Source: JANQPA01 sp964628385 (GTDB taxonomy: Bacteria > Bacteroidota > Bacteroidia > Chitinophagales > Saprospiraceae). Taken from it: a stretch of 64,000 bases of DNA. The stretch spans positions 1 to 64,000 of the forward strand of contig CAZVOD010000016.1 of the NCBI GenBank assembly GCA_964628385.1, given 5' to 3'. Below, one piece after another: positions 45,317 to 53,295 of this stretch (positions are counted from its first letter, which is position 1; the number at the start of each line of letters is the position of its first letter). The translations under genes and the position numbers were made by a program. The notes beneath the pieces were generated by a model. The model was not told where the DNA came from, searched no databases, and saw only the letters and a program-made list of their open reading frames with translations.

Positions 45317-46204
45317 ATGAGAGCAACAAAGGAGAGTAATGAGAAAAATGTCAGAATAGCGATGGTACAATGGGACTCCAGGGTATTTTTGAGTTATGAA
45401 AAGTTTGTGGAAAAATGTGAGGCACAGCTTAATTCCATCTCCAATTATGGGGCTGATTTCGCACTTTACCCTGAATATTTTTCTTTGTCGCTTATGGGGT
45501 TGATGGGAAAAGAAACAGAAAAAGAACAACTACAGGAATTGACGGCGCTGGAGGCTACTATAAAGAAAGATTTTGCCGCTATGGCCCAGTCTTCTCGGGT
45601 TAATATTATTGCCGGTAGTATTCCTACCCGGGGAACAACTGGAATTTGTAATACTTGCTTTTTCTTTGGACGGGATGGCCAAACCGAGCGGTATGACAAG
45701 ATACACCTTACGCCTTTTGAGCAGTATTCATGGAAGATGGAACAGGGCAACAAGCTGGGTGTCCTGGAAACAGATTGCGGAAAAATAGGCATTCAAATTT
45801 GCTATGATATAGAATTTCCAGAACTCAGTAGAATTTATGCAGATCAGGGGGTACAACTTATTTTGGTGCCCTATTCTACAGATTCAGAAGAAGGATTTTA
45901 TCGGGTCAGACACTGTGCACAGTCCAGAGCCATTGAAAATGAATGCTACGTCGCCATAGCCCCCTGTGTTGGTTATCTGCCGGAAGTAAGTGCCGTAGAG
46001 TATCAGCATGGTCAGGCGGCTTTATTCACCCCTGCTGATATGATGTTTCCTCCAAATGGCTTAAAAAAGGAAGGCATCATGAATACGGAAGGTCTGGTAA
46101 TAACGGATATAAATTTTGATCTGCTGGACCGGCTGCACGAAAAGGGGAGTGTTCAGAATTTAAAAGATCGGAGGTTGGATTTTTACAAACAATTTCAAGG
46201 ATGA
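45317..46204 (+). CDS. Carbon-nitrogen hydrolase (nitrilase superfamily)
   Basis: A 295-residue amidase-type enzyme. The Glu-Lys-Cys triad is present: Glu53 in ALYPEYFSLSL, Lys128 in YDKIHLTPFE and Cys162 in GIQICYDIEFPE. ATG 45317 is preferred over TTG 45293. The downstream GNAT gene begins in the ATGA overlap, so the two are translationally coupled; in other bacteria this hydrolase type is found fused or paired with a GNAT domain. Substrate unknown; a small amide is likely. Confidence 0.92.
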   Translation: MRATKESNEKNVRIAMVQWDSRVFLSYEKFVEKCEAQLNSISNYGADFALYPEYFSLSLMGLMGKETEKEQLQELTALEATIKKDFAAMAQSSRVNIIAGSIPTRGTTGICNTCFFFGRDGQTERYDKIHLTPFEQYSWKMEQGNKLGVLETDCGKIGIQICYDIEFPELSRIYADQGVQLILVPYSTDSEEGFYRVRHCAQSRAIENECYVAIAPCVGYLPEVSAVEYQHGQAALFTPADMMFPPNGLKKEGIMNTEGLVITDINFDLLDRLHEKGSVQNLKDRRLDFYKQFQG

Positions 46205-46791
46205 ATTTGAGTATTCGCACTTTTACAGGGCAAGCTGCCGTCCCTTATATTCCTGAATTGGCCAGGTTGAGAATGACTGTTTTTCGTGAATTTCCTTACC
46301 TATACGATGGTAGTATCGAAGAGGAGAAAGAGTATCTGAGCACTTTTATGCAGGCTTCTGACAGTATACTCGTTGTTGCTTTTGATGGTCGGCGAGTTAT
46401 TGGAGCTTCCACCGCTCTGCCAATGCTTCACGAGACAGCAAACGTACAAAAGCCCTTTCTGGAGAGCGGATATGAGCTATCGGCAATTTTTTATTTTGGA
46501 GAGTCTGTACTGGAAAAGCCATATAGAGGTAAAGGTTTGGGGTTGCGTTTTTTTGAGGAACGAAGCCGGCATGCGGCTCAGTTTACGGGAGTTAAGCTGC
46601 TGACCTTTTGTGGCATTCAGCGGCCGCTGGATCATCCGCTGCGACCTGATGATTATAAAGATTTGGATGATTTTTGGAGAAACAGAGGCTTTGAGCCAAC
46701 ATCCATGTCCTGTCTAATGTCTTGGAAAGACATCAACGAAATCTCAGAGACGGATAAATCGTTAAAATTTTGGATAAAACCTTTAAAATGA
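46201..46791 (+). CDS. GNAT-family N-acetyltransferase
   Basis: A 196-residue acetyl-CoA-dependent acyltransferase. ILVVAFDGRRVIGASTALP is the central strand pair, and ESVLEKPYRGKGLGLRFFEE contains the acetyl-CoA loop (R-G-K-G-L-G). The N-terminal FREFPYLYDGSIEEE is characteristic of the subgroup linked to nitrilase-type hydrolases. It starts in the stop codon of the hydrolase gene and its own stop overlaps the ATG of the beta-barrel gene, so the three form a tight operon. Confidence 0.9.
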   Translation: MNLSIRTFTGQAAVPYIPELARLRMTVFREFPYLYDGSIEEEKEYLSTFMQASDSILVVAFDGRRVIGASTALPMLHETANVQKPFLESGYELSAIFYFGESVLEKPYRGKGLGLRFFEERSRHAAQFTGVKLLTFCGIQRPLDHPLRPDDYKDLDDFWRNRGFEPTSMSCLMSWKDINEISETDKSLKFWIKPLK

Positions 46792-47381
46792 TGAGAAAAG
46801 GAAGCTACTACTTTGCAGTGATTATTCTGCTTTTGATGCTGTTACCATCTATGGGAGAAGCACAAGCCCGCCGATTGGCGCCAAAGGCAGGATCAGCTAT
46901 TTCAAATCTTAATGTGAATATTGATGGTACTAATATTGTAGGTAAAGCGGGTTTGGTAATTGGAGCCGACTGGCGAAACGAGTATGGTCTCGTTTTTGTT
47001 CAGCCGGGACTTTTCTTACAAAGTTACAACCTCACTTTGAGTAATGAACAACTGGGTACTTTTGAAGAGGCTAGCCGAATAACGATGATAAAGGCACCTA
47101 TCAACTTTGGATGGTACTTCAACGGCAGGAGAAGATTGTGGATATTGCATTTGCGCGGTGGTCTCATACCCGCACATATTACCGGCAGCAAAACCGTGGA
47201 TGTTTACAATTATGATAAAGATTTACTCAATGATTTTCAGCTAAGTGCTAACCTGGGCCTGGGCCTGGACCTGGCGCTCCTGACAGTTGACTTTTCATAC
47301 GAAGTGGGCCTGACCAATACATTTGAAGGCGTAGACTCCAACAGTAGCGTCGCGGTGATAACTCTGGGGCTCATATTCTAA
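46788..47381 (+). CDS. Outer-membrane beta-barrel protein, paralogue of 40748
   Basis: From ATG 46788 a 197-residue exported protein with signal MMRKGSYYFAVIILLLMLLP cleaved after GEA/QA. Short amphipathic strands (GLVIGADWRNEYG, IKAPINFGWYFNG, LWILHLRGGLIPAHI, LGLGLDLALLTVDFSYEVGL) and a final Phe (LGLIF) indicate a small barrel. It aligns along its length with the protein at 40748-41347. The ATG overlaps the GNAT stop. Role unknown; being in an operon with a hydrolase and acetyltransferase is unusual for a barrel. Confidence 0.82.
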   Translation: MMRKGSYYFAVIILLLMLLPSMGEAQARRLAPKAGSAISNLNVNIDGTNIVGKAGLVIGADWRNEYGLVFVQPGLFLQSYNLTLSNEQLGTFEEASRITMIKAPINFGWYFNGRRRLWILHLRGGLIPAHITGSKTVDVYNYDKDLLNDFQLSANLGLGLDLALLTVDFSYEVGLTNTFEGVDSNSSVAVITLGLIF

Positions 47382-47407
47382 TAGTTCCCAAATAACTATC
47401 AAATCTT

Positions 47408-47893
47408 ATGATAAAGCTATTGCCAAAGTTTTTTGTATTGCTCACTGCCTGCTTATTATTGCTTTTGGTACTGTCAGGCTGCAAAGTAAGCCCAGTCAAG
47501 GCCAAAGCGGGGTTAGAAGCGTATCTGCAGAAAGAGGAAAATATCCGCACCTTCAGTAGTCTGCTAGAGGCAGCAGGTGGTTTGGAGATGCTTTTTGAAG
47601 ACGATATAAAGTCTTTTTCGCTTTTCATTCCAAATGATACAGCCTGGGAATTGCTTGGGCGTGGGGTGATTGACAACCTCCAGAAAGCAGAAAACCAGCA
47701 GCGATTGCAAGAGGTACTCAAGAGCCACGTGAGTAACCTATCCATTTCAGAGAGAAAGGTCAAAAAGCGGGACTTGATTCCATCAATGGCTAACCAGCCG
47801 CTTAATCTGACACTGAATCAGGCTGAAATCATTCAATCCGTAAAATTGTCCGGAGGTTATGCTCATATCATTGACAGGGTATTACAACGATAA
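47408..47893 (+). CDS. Single-FAS1-domain lipoprotein
   Basis: A 161-residue lipoprotein (signal to LVLSG, then Cys25). One FAS1 domain covers about residues 35-161: TFSSLLEAAGGLEMLF, SFSLFIPNDTAWELL and the closing YAHIIDRVL. Probably anchored in the outer membrane with an adhesive or assembly role. It lies 26 nt after the beta-barrel gene and ends that operon. It is shorter and more diverged than the double-FAS1 protein at 6024. Confidence 0.85.
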   Translation: MIKLLPKFFVLLTACLLLLLVLSGCKVSPVKAKAGLEAYLQKEENIRTFSSLLEAAGGLEMLFEDDIKSFSLFIPNDTAWELLGRGVIDNLQKAENQQRLQEVLKSHVSNLSISERKVKKRDLIPSMANQPLNLTLNQAEIIQSVKLSGGYAHIIDRVLQR

Positions 47894-47906
47894 TACTTAA
47901 GTTTTA

Positions 47907-48566
47907 TCAGTCGAAAAAATATTCCAGGTGTTGCCTGGCGATAAAAGCGTATCCTTTTTCATTGGGATGCAAAATATCTGGGAGATGAAGCTCCGAATTG
48001 GTCCAGATTTTATCGAGATAAGCCGGCATAAGATTCAGGGACTGCTCCCGGGCTATAGCCGGAAAAATAGCTTGAAAACGCTGAGCGGATGGCTGCGGAT
48101 CGTAGACTGACATTGGAATATCTGTTAGGTAGATTTTGATCTCCGGAACCAGTTCGCGGGTTTGTTGGATAAGGGTAGTCAAAGAGCGGGCCGTGGCTTC
48201 TGCTGATCTACCCTGAAGATAATCGTTTATACCCAGCTCTATGAAAAGGACATCAGCCGGGCTGGATAAGACCAATGGCAGGCGCTCTATGGCCTCCTCG
48301 ATAGTTTCACCGCTTATCCCGGCGTTCAGCACAGTTAACCTATGGCCGGCTTCTCTGGCCATAAGCTCAAATACATTGGGGAAGGCTCTCAGGGGGTCAG
48401 CAAGGCCGTAGCCCGCTGTGATGCTGTTGCCCAGAAAAATGACTTTAAGAGCTTTCGGCTCTGTGGATTCACTCATGGTTGCTTCGTTTGATGTATCTTT
48501 TTTGCAGCCATTCAGCAGTGGCAGTAAGCTCAAAAAACATAAGCCTAAAAGTTTTTTCTTAATCAT
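47907..48566 (-). CDS. Arylesterase/TesA-like SGNH hydrolase, lipoprotein
   Basis: A GDSL/SGNH esterase of 219 residues from ATG 48566 (an alternative start is 48575). The lipobox LLNGC anchors it to a membrane. Block I is VIFLGNSITAGYGL (nucleophile Ser), block III LFIELGINDYLQG, block V PDILHPNEKGYAF (Asp and His). It resembles TesA, a multifunctional thioesterase/lysophospholipase. Convergent on the FAS1 gene with about 13 nt between them. Confidence 0.9.
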   Translation of the reverse strand: MIKKKLLGLCFLSLLPLLNGCKKDTSNEATMSESTEPKALKVIFLGNSITAGYGLADPLRAFPNVFELMAREAGHRLTVLNAGISGETIEEAIERLPLVLSSPADVLFIELGINDYLQGRSAEATARSLTTLIQQTRELVPEIKIYLTDIPMSVYDPQPSAQRFQAIFPAIAREQSLNLMPAYLDKIWTNSELHLPDILHPNEKGYAFIARQHLEYFFD

Positions 48567-48950
48567 AAGGCACACTATAAAGCATTTCCAGTAGAATTCA
48601 ATAGCAGTAAAGCTACTTATCCTCTATGATGGATCGTAAAAAAGCATAATTAAATTCGCTGAAAACTTTAGATTATAGGCATCTTTACCCCGCAGCCTGG
48701 GAAAAAGAATCGGCAAGGCCTAGAATGAAAGGCTGGCCGACAACCATCAACACTCAATTGATCAGCGAATTGCAATATGTTTTAACACGGATACTATTAA
48801 TTTATAGAATTAATTTACCTTTGTCTCATCTTATCAAAAAGCCAATTTATACCTGAAACTTTTTCATCCCATTAACAATAAGGGCAGATGTTTCTGGCCA
48901 TCGTTTCATGGACATATCGCCCCCAAATTTCCCATAAAAAATTATAAAGT
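48567..48950. other. Divergent spacer with a possible promoter
   Basis: About 384 nt between the starts of the SGNH hydrolase (-) and the glycosyltransferase (+). TACCTTTG at 48816-48823 fits the -7 consensus for the glycosyltransferase gene, without a clear TTTG upstream; the leader would be about 120 nt. No small gene is seen. Confidence 0.4.
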
Positions 48951-49649
48951 TTGGAAAACAGTATTGTTGACGTTATTATCCCGGCATATAATGAGGAGGA
49001 ATCTATTGGCCTGGTATTGGCTGACATCCCCTGGCAGAAAGTACGAACAGTTTACGTTTGTAATAATGCAAGTACGGATCAGACCGCTGCAAATGCTCGC
49101 AAAGGCGGAGCTGTAGTGCTCGATCAACTACAAAAGGGTTATGGTAGCGCTTGTTTAAAGGGTATAGCACATATTTCACATTTGCCGGAGGCAGAGCAGC
49201 CTGATATTATTGCTTTTTTGGATGGCGATTACTCTGATTATCCGGAGGAGCTACCCGAACTGCTGCGACCGATCATTGAAGAGGATTATGACCTGGTCAT
49301 CGGTTCCAGGGCAATGGGTGATATGGAAAAAGGGGCAATGATGCCACAACAGATTTTTGGCAACTGGCTGGCTACTACCTTGATAAAATTGTTTTATAGT
49401 TATGAGTTTACAGATTTGGGGCCATTCAGAGCGATTAAGTGGAAGAAATTATTGGAACTGGACATGCAGGATCCCGATTTTGGATGGACAGTAGAAATGC
49501 AGGTCAAAGCCGCAAAATATAAATTGAAATGTACGGAAGTACCAGTCGCCTATCGCAGGCGCGTTGGGGTTTCTAAAGTCTCCGGGACAATAAAGGGTAC
49601 TATACTGGCCGGGCATAAAATATTATGGACGATATTTAAACTTCTGTAG
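48951..49649 (+). CDS. Family 2 glycosyltransferase (polyprenyl-phosphate glycosyltransferase-like)
   Basis: A 232-residue GT-A enzyme of the DPM1/DPG synthase type without membrane anchor. VDVIIPAYNEEESIGLVL opens the fold, AFLDGDYSDYPEEL gives the DxD-type metal motif, and YDLVIGSRAM and GPFRAIKWKKLLEL are typical of dolichol/undecaprenyl-phosphate sugar transferases. The start is TTG 48951, as no ATG precedes the fold. It probably charges a lipid carrier with a sugar used by the downstream enzymes. A 281-nt spacer separates it from the next gene. Confidence 0.9.
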   Translation: MENSIVDVIIPAYNEEESIGLVLADIPWQKVRTVYVCNNASTDQTAANARKGGAVVLDQLQKGYGSACLKGIAHISHLPEAEQPDIIAFLDGDYSDYPEELPELLRPIIEEDYDLVIGSRAMGDMEKGAMMPQQIFGNWLATTLIKLFYSYEFTDLGPFRAIKWKKLLELDMQDPDFGWTVEMQVKAAKYKLKCTEVPVAYRRRVGVSKVSGTIKGTILAGHKILWTIFKLL

Positions 49650-49767
49650 GGAGGAAAAAATATTTTAAAAGCTTTTTTCTTTTCTTAAGAAGCTGATACC
49701 TAGATACTCTTACTTGAATGGATGAAAATCAAATTTTGAATTTTTTTGAAAACCACAATACGGTGTC

Positions 49768-49905
49768 AATATCCTTAAAGGAAATTTTGAATTAAAAAAC
49801 GGTGCATTATTGAACCTTAAGTAACCCATATTGCAGTATGTGTGAGTAAATCGGGTAAATGGCAAGATGAATTTACCTTGATAACTGTACTTTCTTAAGG
49901 ATATT
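49768..49905. repeat. Distant inverted repeat in glycosyltransferase leader
   Basis: AATATCCTTAA (49768-49778) and TTAAGGATATT (49895-49905) are perfect 11-bp inverted copies 116 nt apart, just upstream of the cellulose-synthase-like gene. They could be operator half-sites or a long-range hairpin; chance is possible in AT-rich DNA. Confidence 0.35.
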
Positions 49906-49930
49906 CTGCAACTAAAATCAATGAATCATT

Positions 49931-51538
49931 ATGTCGATCATAGCTTATATAGTTCTCTCTGTCTATACGCTGGCACTGTCCTACATTACTATTTATTGCG
50001 TCTTACAATTCTCTCTTCTTTACCATTACAAAAAAGCGGAAAGAAAAACCGGGAAGCAGGAGGTCGCTAAAGTCTCCAGTACGATGGATACAAAGCCGGT
50101 CAGGAAAAAGTCACTGGCGTTGGCAGCCAGTGGAAGCGATGCTTCTGAGGAAGAATATACCACAAATGAGCCAGACGATAATATTGCTACTGCTAGTGAA
50201 GTATTTCCTTTCGTTACTATTCAAGTGCCTATTTATAATGAGATGTATGTCATTGAGCGTTTGATCGATGCGGTTGCCAAATTTGATTATCCTAAAGATC
50301 GTTTTGAGGTGCACATCCTGGATGATTCTACAGATGAAACCATAGAAATTGTCAAGAAGAAAGTACAGGAGTACAAGAATAAAGGGTTTTTCATGGAACA
50401 AATTCGTCGGAAGGAACGCAAGGGCTTCAAAGCGGGGGCCCTGAAAGATGCAATGCCTTTTGCCAATGGGGAGTTCATTGCTATCTTTGATGCTGATTTT
50501 CTGCCGAAATCTGATTTTCTGAAAAGGACTATTCCATATTTTGAAGATGAGCAGGTCGGAGTGGTGCAAACGCGCTGGGAGCATATCAATGGGGATTACT
50601 CTCTTATTACCAAATTGCAAGCCCTTCAACTCAATGTTCATTTTACGGTAGAGCAAGCCGGCAGGATGCACGCAGATTACCTGTTGCAGTTTAATGGTAC
50701 AGCCGGGCTCTGGCGTCGCCAGACCATTGAAGATGCCGGGGGCTGGGAAGCCGATACGCTCACAGAAGATTTGGATTTGAGTTACCGCGCCCAGTTGAAA
50801 GGTTGGAAAATTAAGTTTCTGGAGCATGTAGGGTCACCTGCAGAATTACCGGCTGAGATGAACAGTCTTAAATCTCAACAGTTCCGTTGGATGAAAGGTG
50901 GTGCCGAAACTGCTAAAAAAATGCTGCCTACCGTTTGGAAATCTCATCTGAGCTTTATCCAAAAAATTCATGCCAGCATGCATTTACTGGGGAGTACTGT
51001 CTTTGTCTTTGTATTTATCGCCGGGGTATTCAGCGTGCCATTATTATTCTATCTAAGTGATCTGATAGCAATGGGGTTTGATAAAAATTTCTTCGCTTAC
51101 TTCATGGTGGGCCTTCTTTCCGTTATAGCCATTTATTATGTGGGAAATGTGCAGGCATCCTTTAAAAAGGAACCACTGGGGAAAGCTATACTGAAATTCA
51201 TTGTACTGTTTCCGTTATTCCTGGCACTATCCATGGGGTTATCGCTTCATAATACAGTAGCTGTAATACAGGGATATAGAGGTAAAAAGTCGCCGTTTGT
51301 CAGAACACCAAAGTTTAACATCAAATCTTTAAAAGATTCTTTTAAAACCAATAAATACGTGCAGCGTAAAATATCCTGGACCACCTTGTTCGAAGGACTA
51401 TTGGCACTCTATTTCTTGGCGGCAGTGATCGGGGCATTTTACGTTCAGAATACCACTTTCATGGTGTATCATATGCTGTTGGCCTTTGGCTTTGGCGGGA
51501 CTTTTTATTTTACACTGAGACATATAAGCTATAAATAA
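49931..51538 (+). CDS. Cellulose-synthase-like family 2 glycosyltransferase
   Basis: A 535-residue processive-type GT2 with one N-terminal and about four C-terminal membrane helices. The processive motif set is complete: VPIYNEMYVIERLI, LDDSTDETIEIV (D), FDADFLPK (DxD), TEDLDLSYRAQLKGWK (TED) and QQFRWMKGG (QxxRW). Such enzymes make beta-linked glucans or mannans, or glycosylate lipids. No BcsB/BcsC or PilZ domain is seen, so classical cellulose is unlikely. It lies directly upstream (1 nt) of the GT87-like gene. Confidence 0.92.
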   Translation: MSIIAYIVLSVYTLALSYITIYCVLQFSLLYHYKKAERKTGKQEVAKVSSTMDTKPVRKKSLALAASGSDASEEEYTTNEPDDNIATASEVFPFVTIQVPIYNEMYVIERLIDAVAKFDYPKDRFEVHILDDSTDETIEIVKKKVQEYKNKGFFMEQIRRKERKGFKAGALKDAMPFANGEFIAIFDADFLPKSDFLKRTIPYFEDEQVGVVQTRWEHINGDYSLITKLQALQLNVHFTVEQAGRMHADYLLQFNGTAGLWRRQTIEDAGGWEADTLTEDLDLSYRAQLKGWKIKFLEHVGSPAELPAEMNSLKSQQFRWMKGGAETAKKMLPTVWKSHLSFIQKIHASMHLLGSTVFVFVFIAGVFSVPLLFYLSDLIAMGFDKNFFAYFMVGLLSVIAIYYVGNVQASFKKEPLGKAILKFIVLFPLFLALSMGLSLHNTVAVIQGYRGKKSPFVRTPKFNIKSLKDSFKTNKYVQRKISWTTLFEGLLALYFLAAVIGAFYVQNTTFMVYHMLLAFGFGGTFYFTLRHISYK

Positions 51539-51539
51539 A

Positions 51540-52892
51540 TTGGATAGGGTCAATTTGAAGCATCCTATGGCAGCTCCGGTAGCCTCCGGAGTCCTGGCTC
51601 TACTGCTGTTATACAGTATCTATGTACTGGGATACAGCGTAAAGCAATCGGACTTTGCACAGATTGCCATTCATTTTGGAATAGCTTTTTCAGCATATGC
51701 CGGGCTATACCTGCTTAGCAAAACGGCTTGGATTCCGCTCCTGCTCTTTTTCGGCGGGGTGTTGCGTTTGCTACTGGTGTTTGGCTTGCCCAATTTATCG
51801 GATGATATCTATCGATTTGTATGGGATGGGCGCTTATTATTGCAAGGCCTTAATCCGTTTGATTACAAGCCGATCTATTATGCCGAACAAGGCTTTCAGG
51901 TGCCAGGCTTAGCCCCGGAGTTGTTTGAAAAGCTCAATTCTCCTGAATATTTCACTATTTATCCCCCTGTGGCTCAGTTGGTATTTCTGATTGCTAATTG
52001 GTTGTTTCCTTCCAGCATCTGGGGAGCCTCTTTGGTGATGAAGTGTTTTTTGCTGACGGCAGAATCAGGGGTGATTTTTATTTTGGTAAAACTATTGCAA
52101 CACTTTAAGCTACCTGCCAAACTGGCTCTTCTCTACGCTTTAAATCCTTTATTAATTATTGAAATAGTCGGGAATCTCCATTTTGAAGGAATGATGATTT
52201 TTTTCTTGCTACTGGCTTATTGGTTTTGGATAAATAGCTCTTGGTGGAAAGGTGCTTTCTTCATGGCACTGTCTATCGCCTCAAAGTTACTACCGCTGTT
52301 GTTCCTGCCTTTTTTGATCCGAAGAATGGGCTGGATCAAAAGCCTGAAGACATTTGCACTAATCGGTGGATTGTTGATCCTGTTCTTTTTACCGCTGTTC
52401 AGTGGCGTATTTCTGAGTAATTTCTCAGACAGTCTGGATTTGTACTTTCGTCGCTTTGAATTTAATGGAAGTATTTACTATTTCTTCAGGTGGCTGGGAT
52501 ATCAATATGTCGGTCATAATTTGATCGCAAGAATAGGACCCATCTTGGCCTTGTGTACTTTTATACTGATCAATGCTATGGCATTACTGGAGAGGGAAAA
52601 GGATTGGAAAAGCTGGGCCGGCAGATCATTAGCGGCCATTTCTATCTATTTATTTTTTACCACAACCGTACACCCCTGGTACGTAAGCCTTCCAGTCGTT
52701 TTGTGTATTTTTAGCTCCTACCGCTTTCCCATTCTCTGGTCTGCTATAATAACACTTACTTATATCAACTACAGCTACGGCGAATATTCTGAAAATCTCT
52801 GGATTGTACTGTTGGAGTATACGGTCTTATTCTTTTTTATGGGATGGGAATTTTTTTTTAAAAAAACGTCCCCCCCTTCGAATACCTTATAG
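51540..52892 (+). CDS. Polytopic mannosyltransferase-like protein (GT-C, GT87/DUF2029-like)
   Basis: A 450-residue membrane protein with about 11-12 helices. The early loop SDDIYRFVWDGRLLLQGLNP carries the acidic D-D/D pair of GT-C enzymes that use polyprenyl-phosphate sugars. YPPVAQLVFLIAN and ALNPLLIIEIVGNLHFEG are typical of the GT87/MptA/B group. The donor could be made by the DPM1-like enzyme two genes upstream. Start is TTG 51540 or ATG 51567. The 3' end overlaps the convergent rhodanese gene by 6 nt. Confidence 0.85.
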   Translation: MDRVNLKHPMAAPVASGVLALLLLYSIYVLGYSVKQSDFAQIAIHFGIAFSAYAGLYLLSKTAWIPLLLFFGGVLRLLLVFGLPNLSDDIYRFVWDGRLLLQGLNPFDYKPIYYAEQGFQVPGLAPELFEKLNSPEYFTIYPPVAQLVFLIANWLFPSSIWGASLVMKCFLLTAESGVIFILVKLLQHFKLPAKLALLYALNPLLIIEIVGNLHFEGMMIFFLLLAYWFWINSSWWKGAFFMALSIASKLLPLLFLPFLIRRMGWIKSLKTFALIGGLLILFFLPLFSGVFLSNFSDSLDLYFRRFEFNGSIYYFFRWLGYQYVGHNLIARIGPILALCTFILINAMALLEREKDWKSWAGRSLAAISIYLFFTTTVHPWYVSLPVVLCIFSSYRFPILWSAIITLTYINYSYGEYSENLWIVLLEYTVLFFFMGWEFFFKKTSPPSNTL

Positions 52893-53189
52893 AGATATAT
52901 TTTTCCAGGAGCCGGCATTCACAGCCTCAATCCCCGCCTGCCTGGCTATTCCTACAGCCATACCGCTTCTAGCCCCTGACTTGCAGCACATGATAATCGG
53001 CTGTTGCATTTTTTTCAGCTTATTTAAATTACCCTTCACTGTATCCAGGGGAATATTTACGGAGCCAGGTACATGGCCTGCCTGGTACTCTGCCGGCGTT
53101 CTTACATCCACGATAGGATGCCCGTTATCAACTAGTTCCTTAATGGATTCTGAATTACCACCCATCATTTTCTTTATTAGATTTAGCAT
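52887..53189 (-). CDS. Rhodanese-like domain protein
   Basis: A 100-residue single rhodanese domain. VDVRTPAEYQAGHVPGSVNIPL is the family lead. The active loop is CCKSGARSG with catalytic Cys69 and Arg74. It transfers sulfane sulfur (thiosulfate or persulfide) to a thiol acceptor. It follows the ABC transporter on the same strand but 106 nt downstream; functional linkage is uncertain. Confidence 0.93.
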   Translation of the reverse strand: MLNLIKKMMGGNSESIKELVDNGHPIVDVRTPAEYQAGHVPGSVNIPLDTVKGNLNKLKKMQQPIIMCCKSGARSGMAVGIARQAGIEAVNAGSWKNISL

Positions 53190-53295
53190 ATTTAATTTTT
53201 CTTCAAAACTAAACTATTTTTTATCGCTAACCCGTGACAGTGATCACAATCCATGGGAGAGGGGTATTGAAAAAGAAACCCCATCCCTTACCTGG

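Noticed and set aside
50111..50827. A 238-codon open frame on the minus strand
   Set aside because: It is antisense to the cellulose-synthase-like gene, whose catalytic motifs are all intact. It is a by-product of that gene's codon use.
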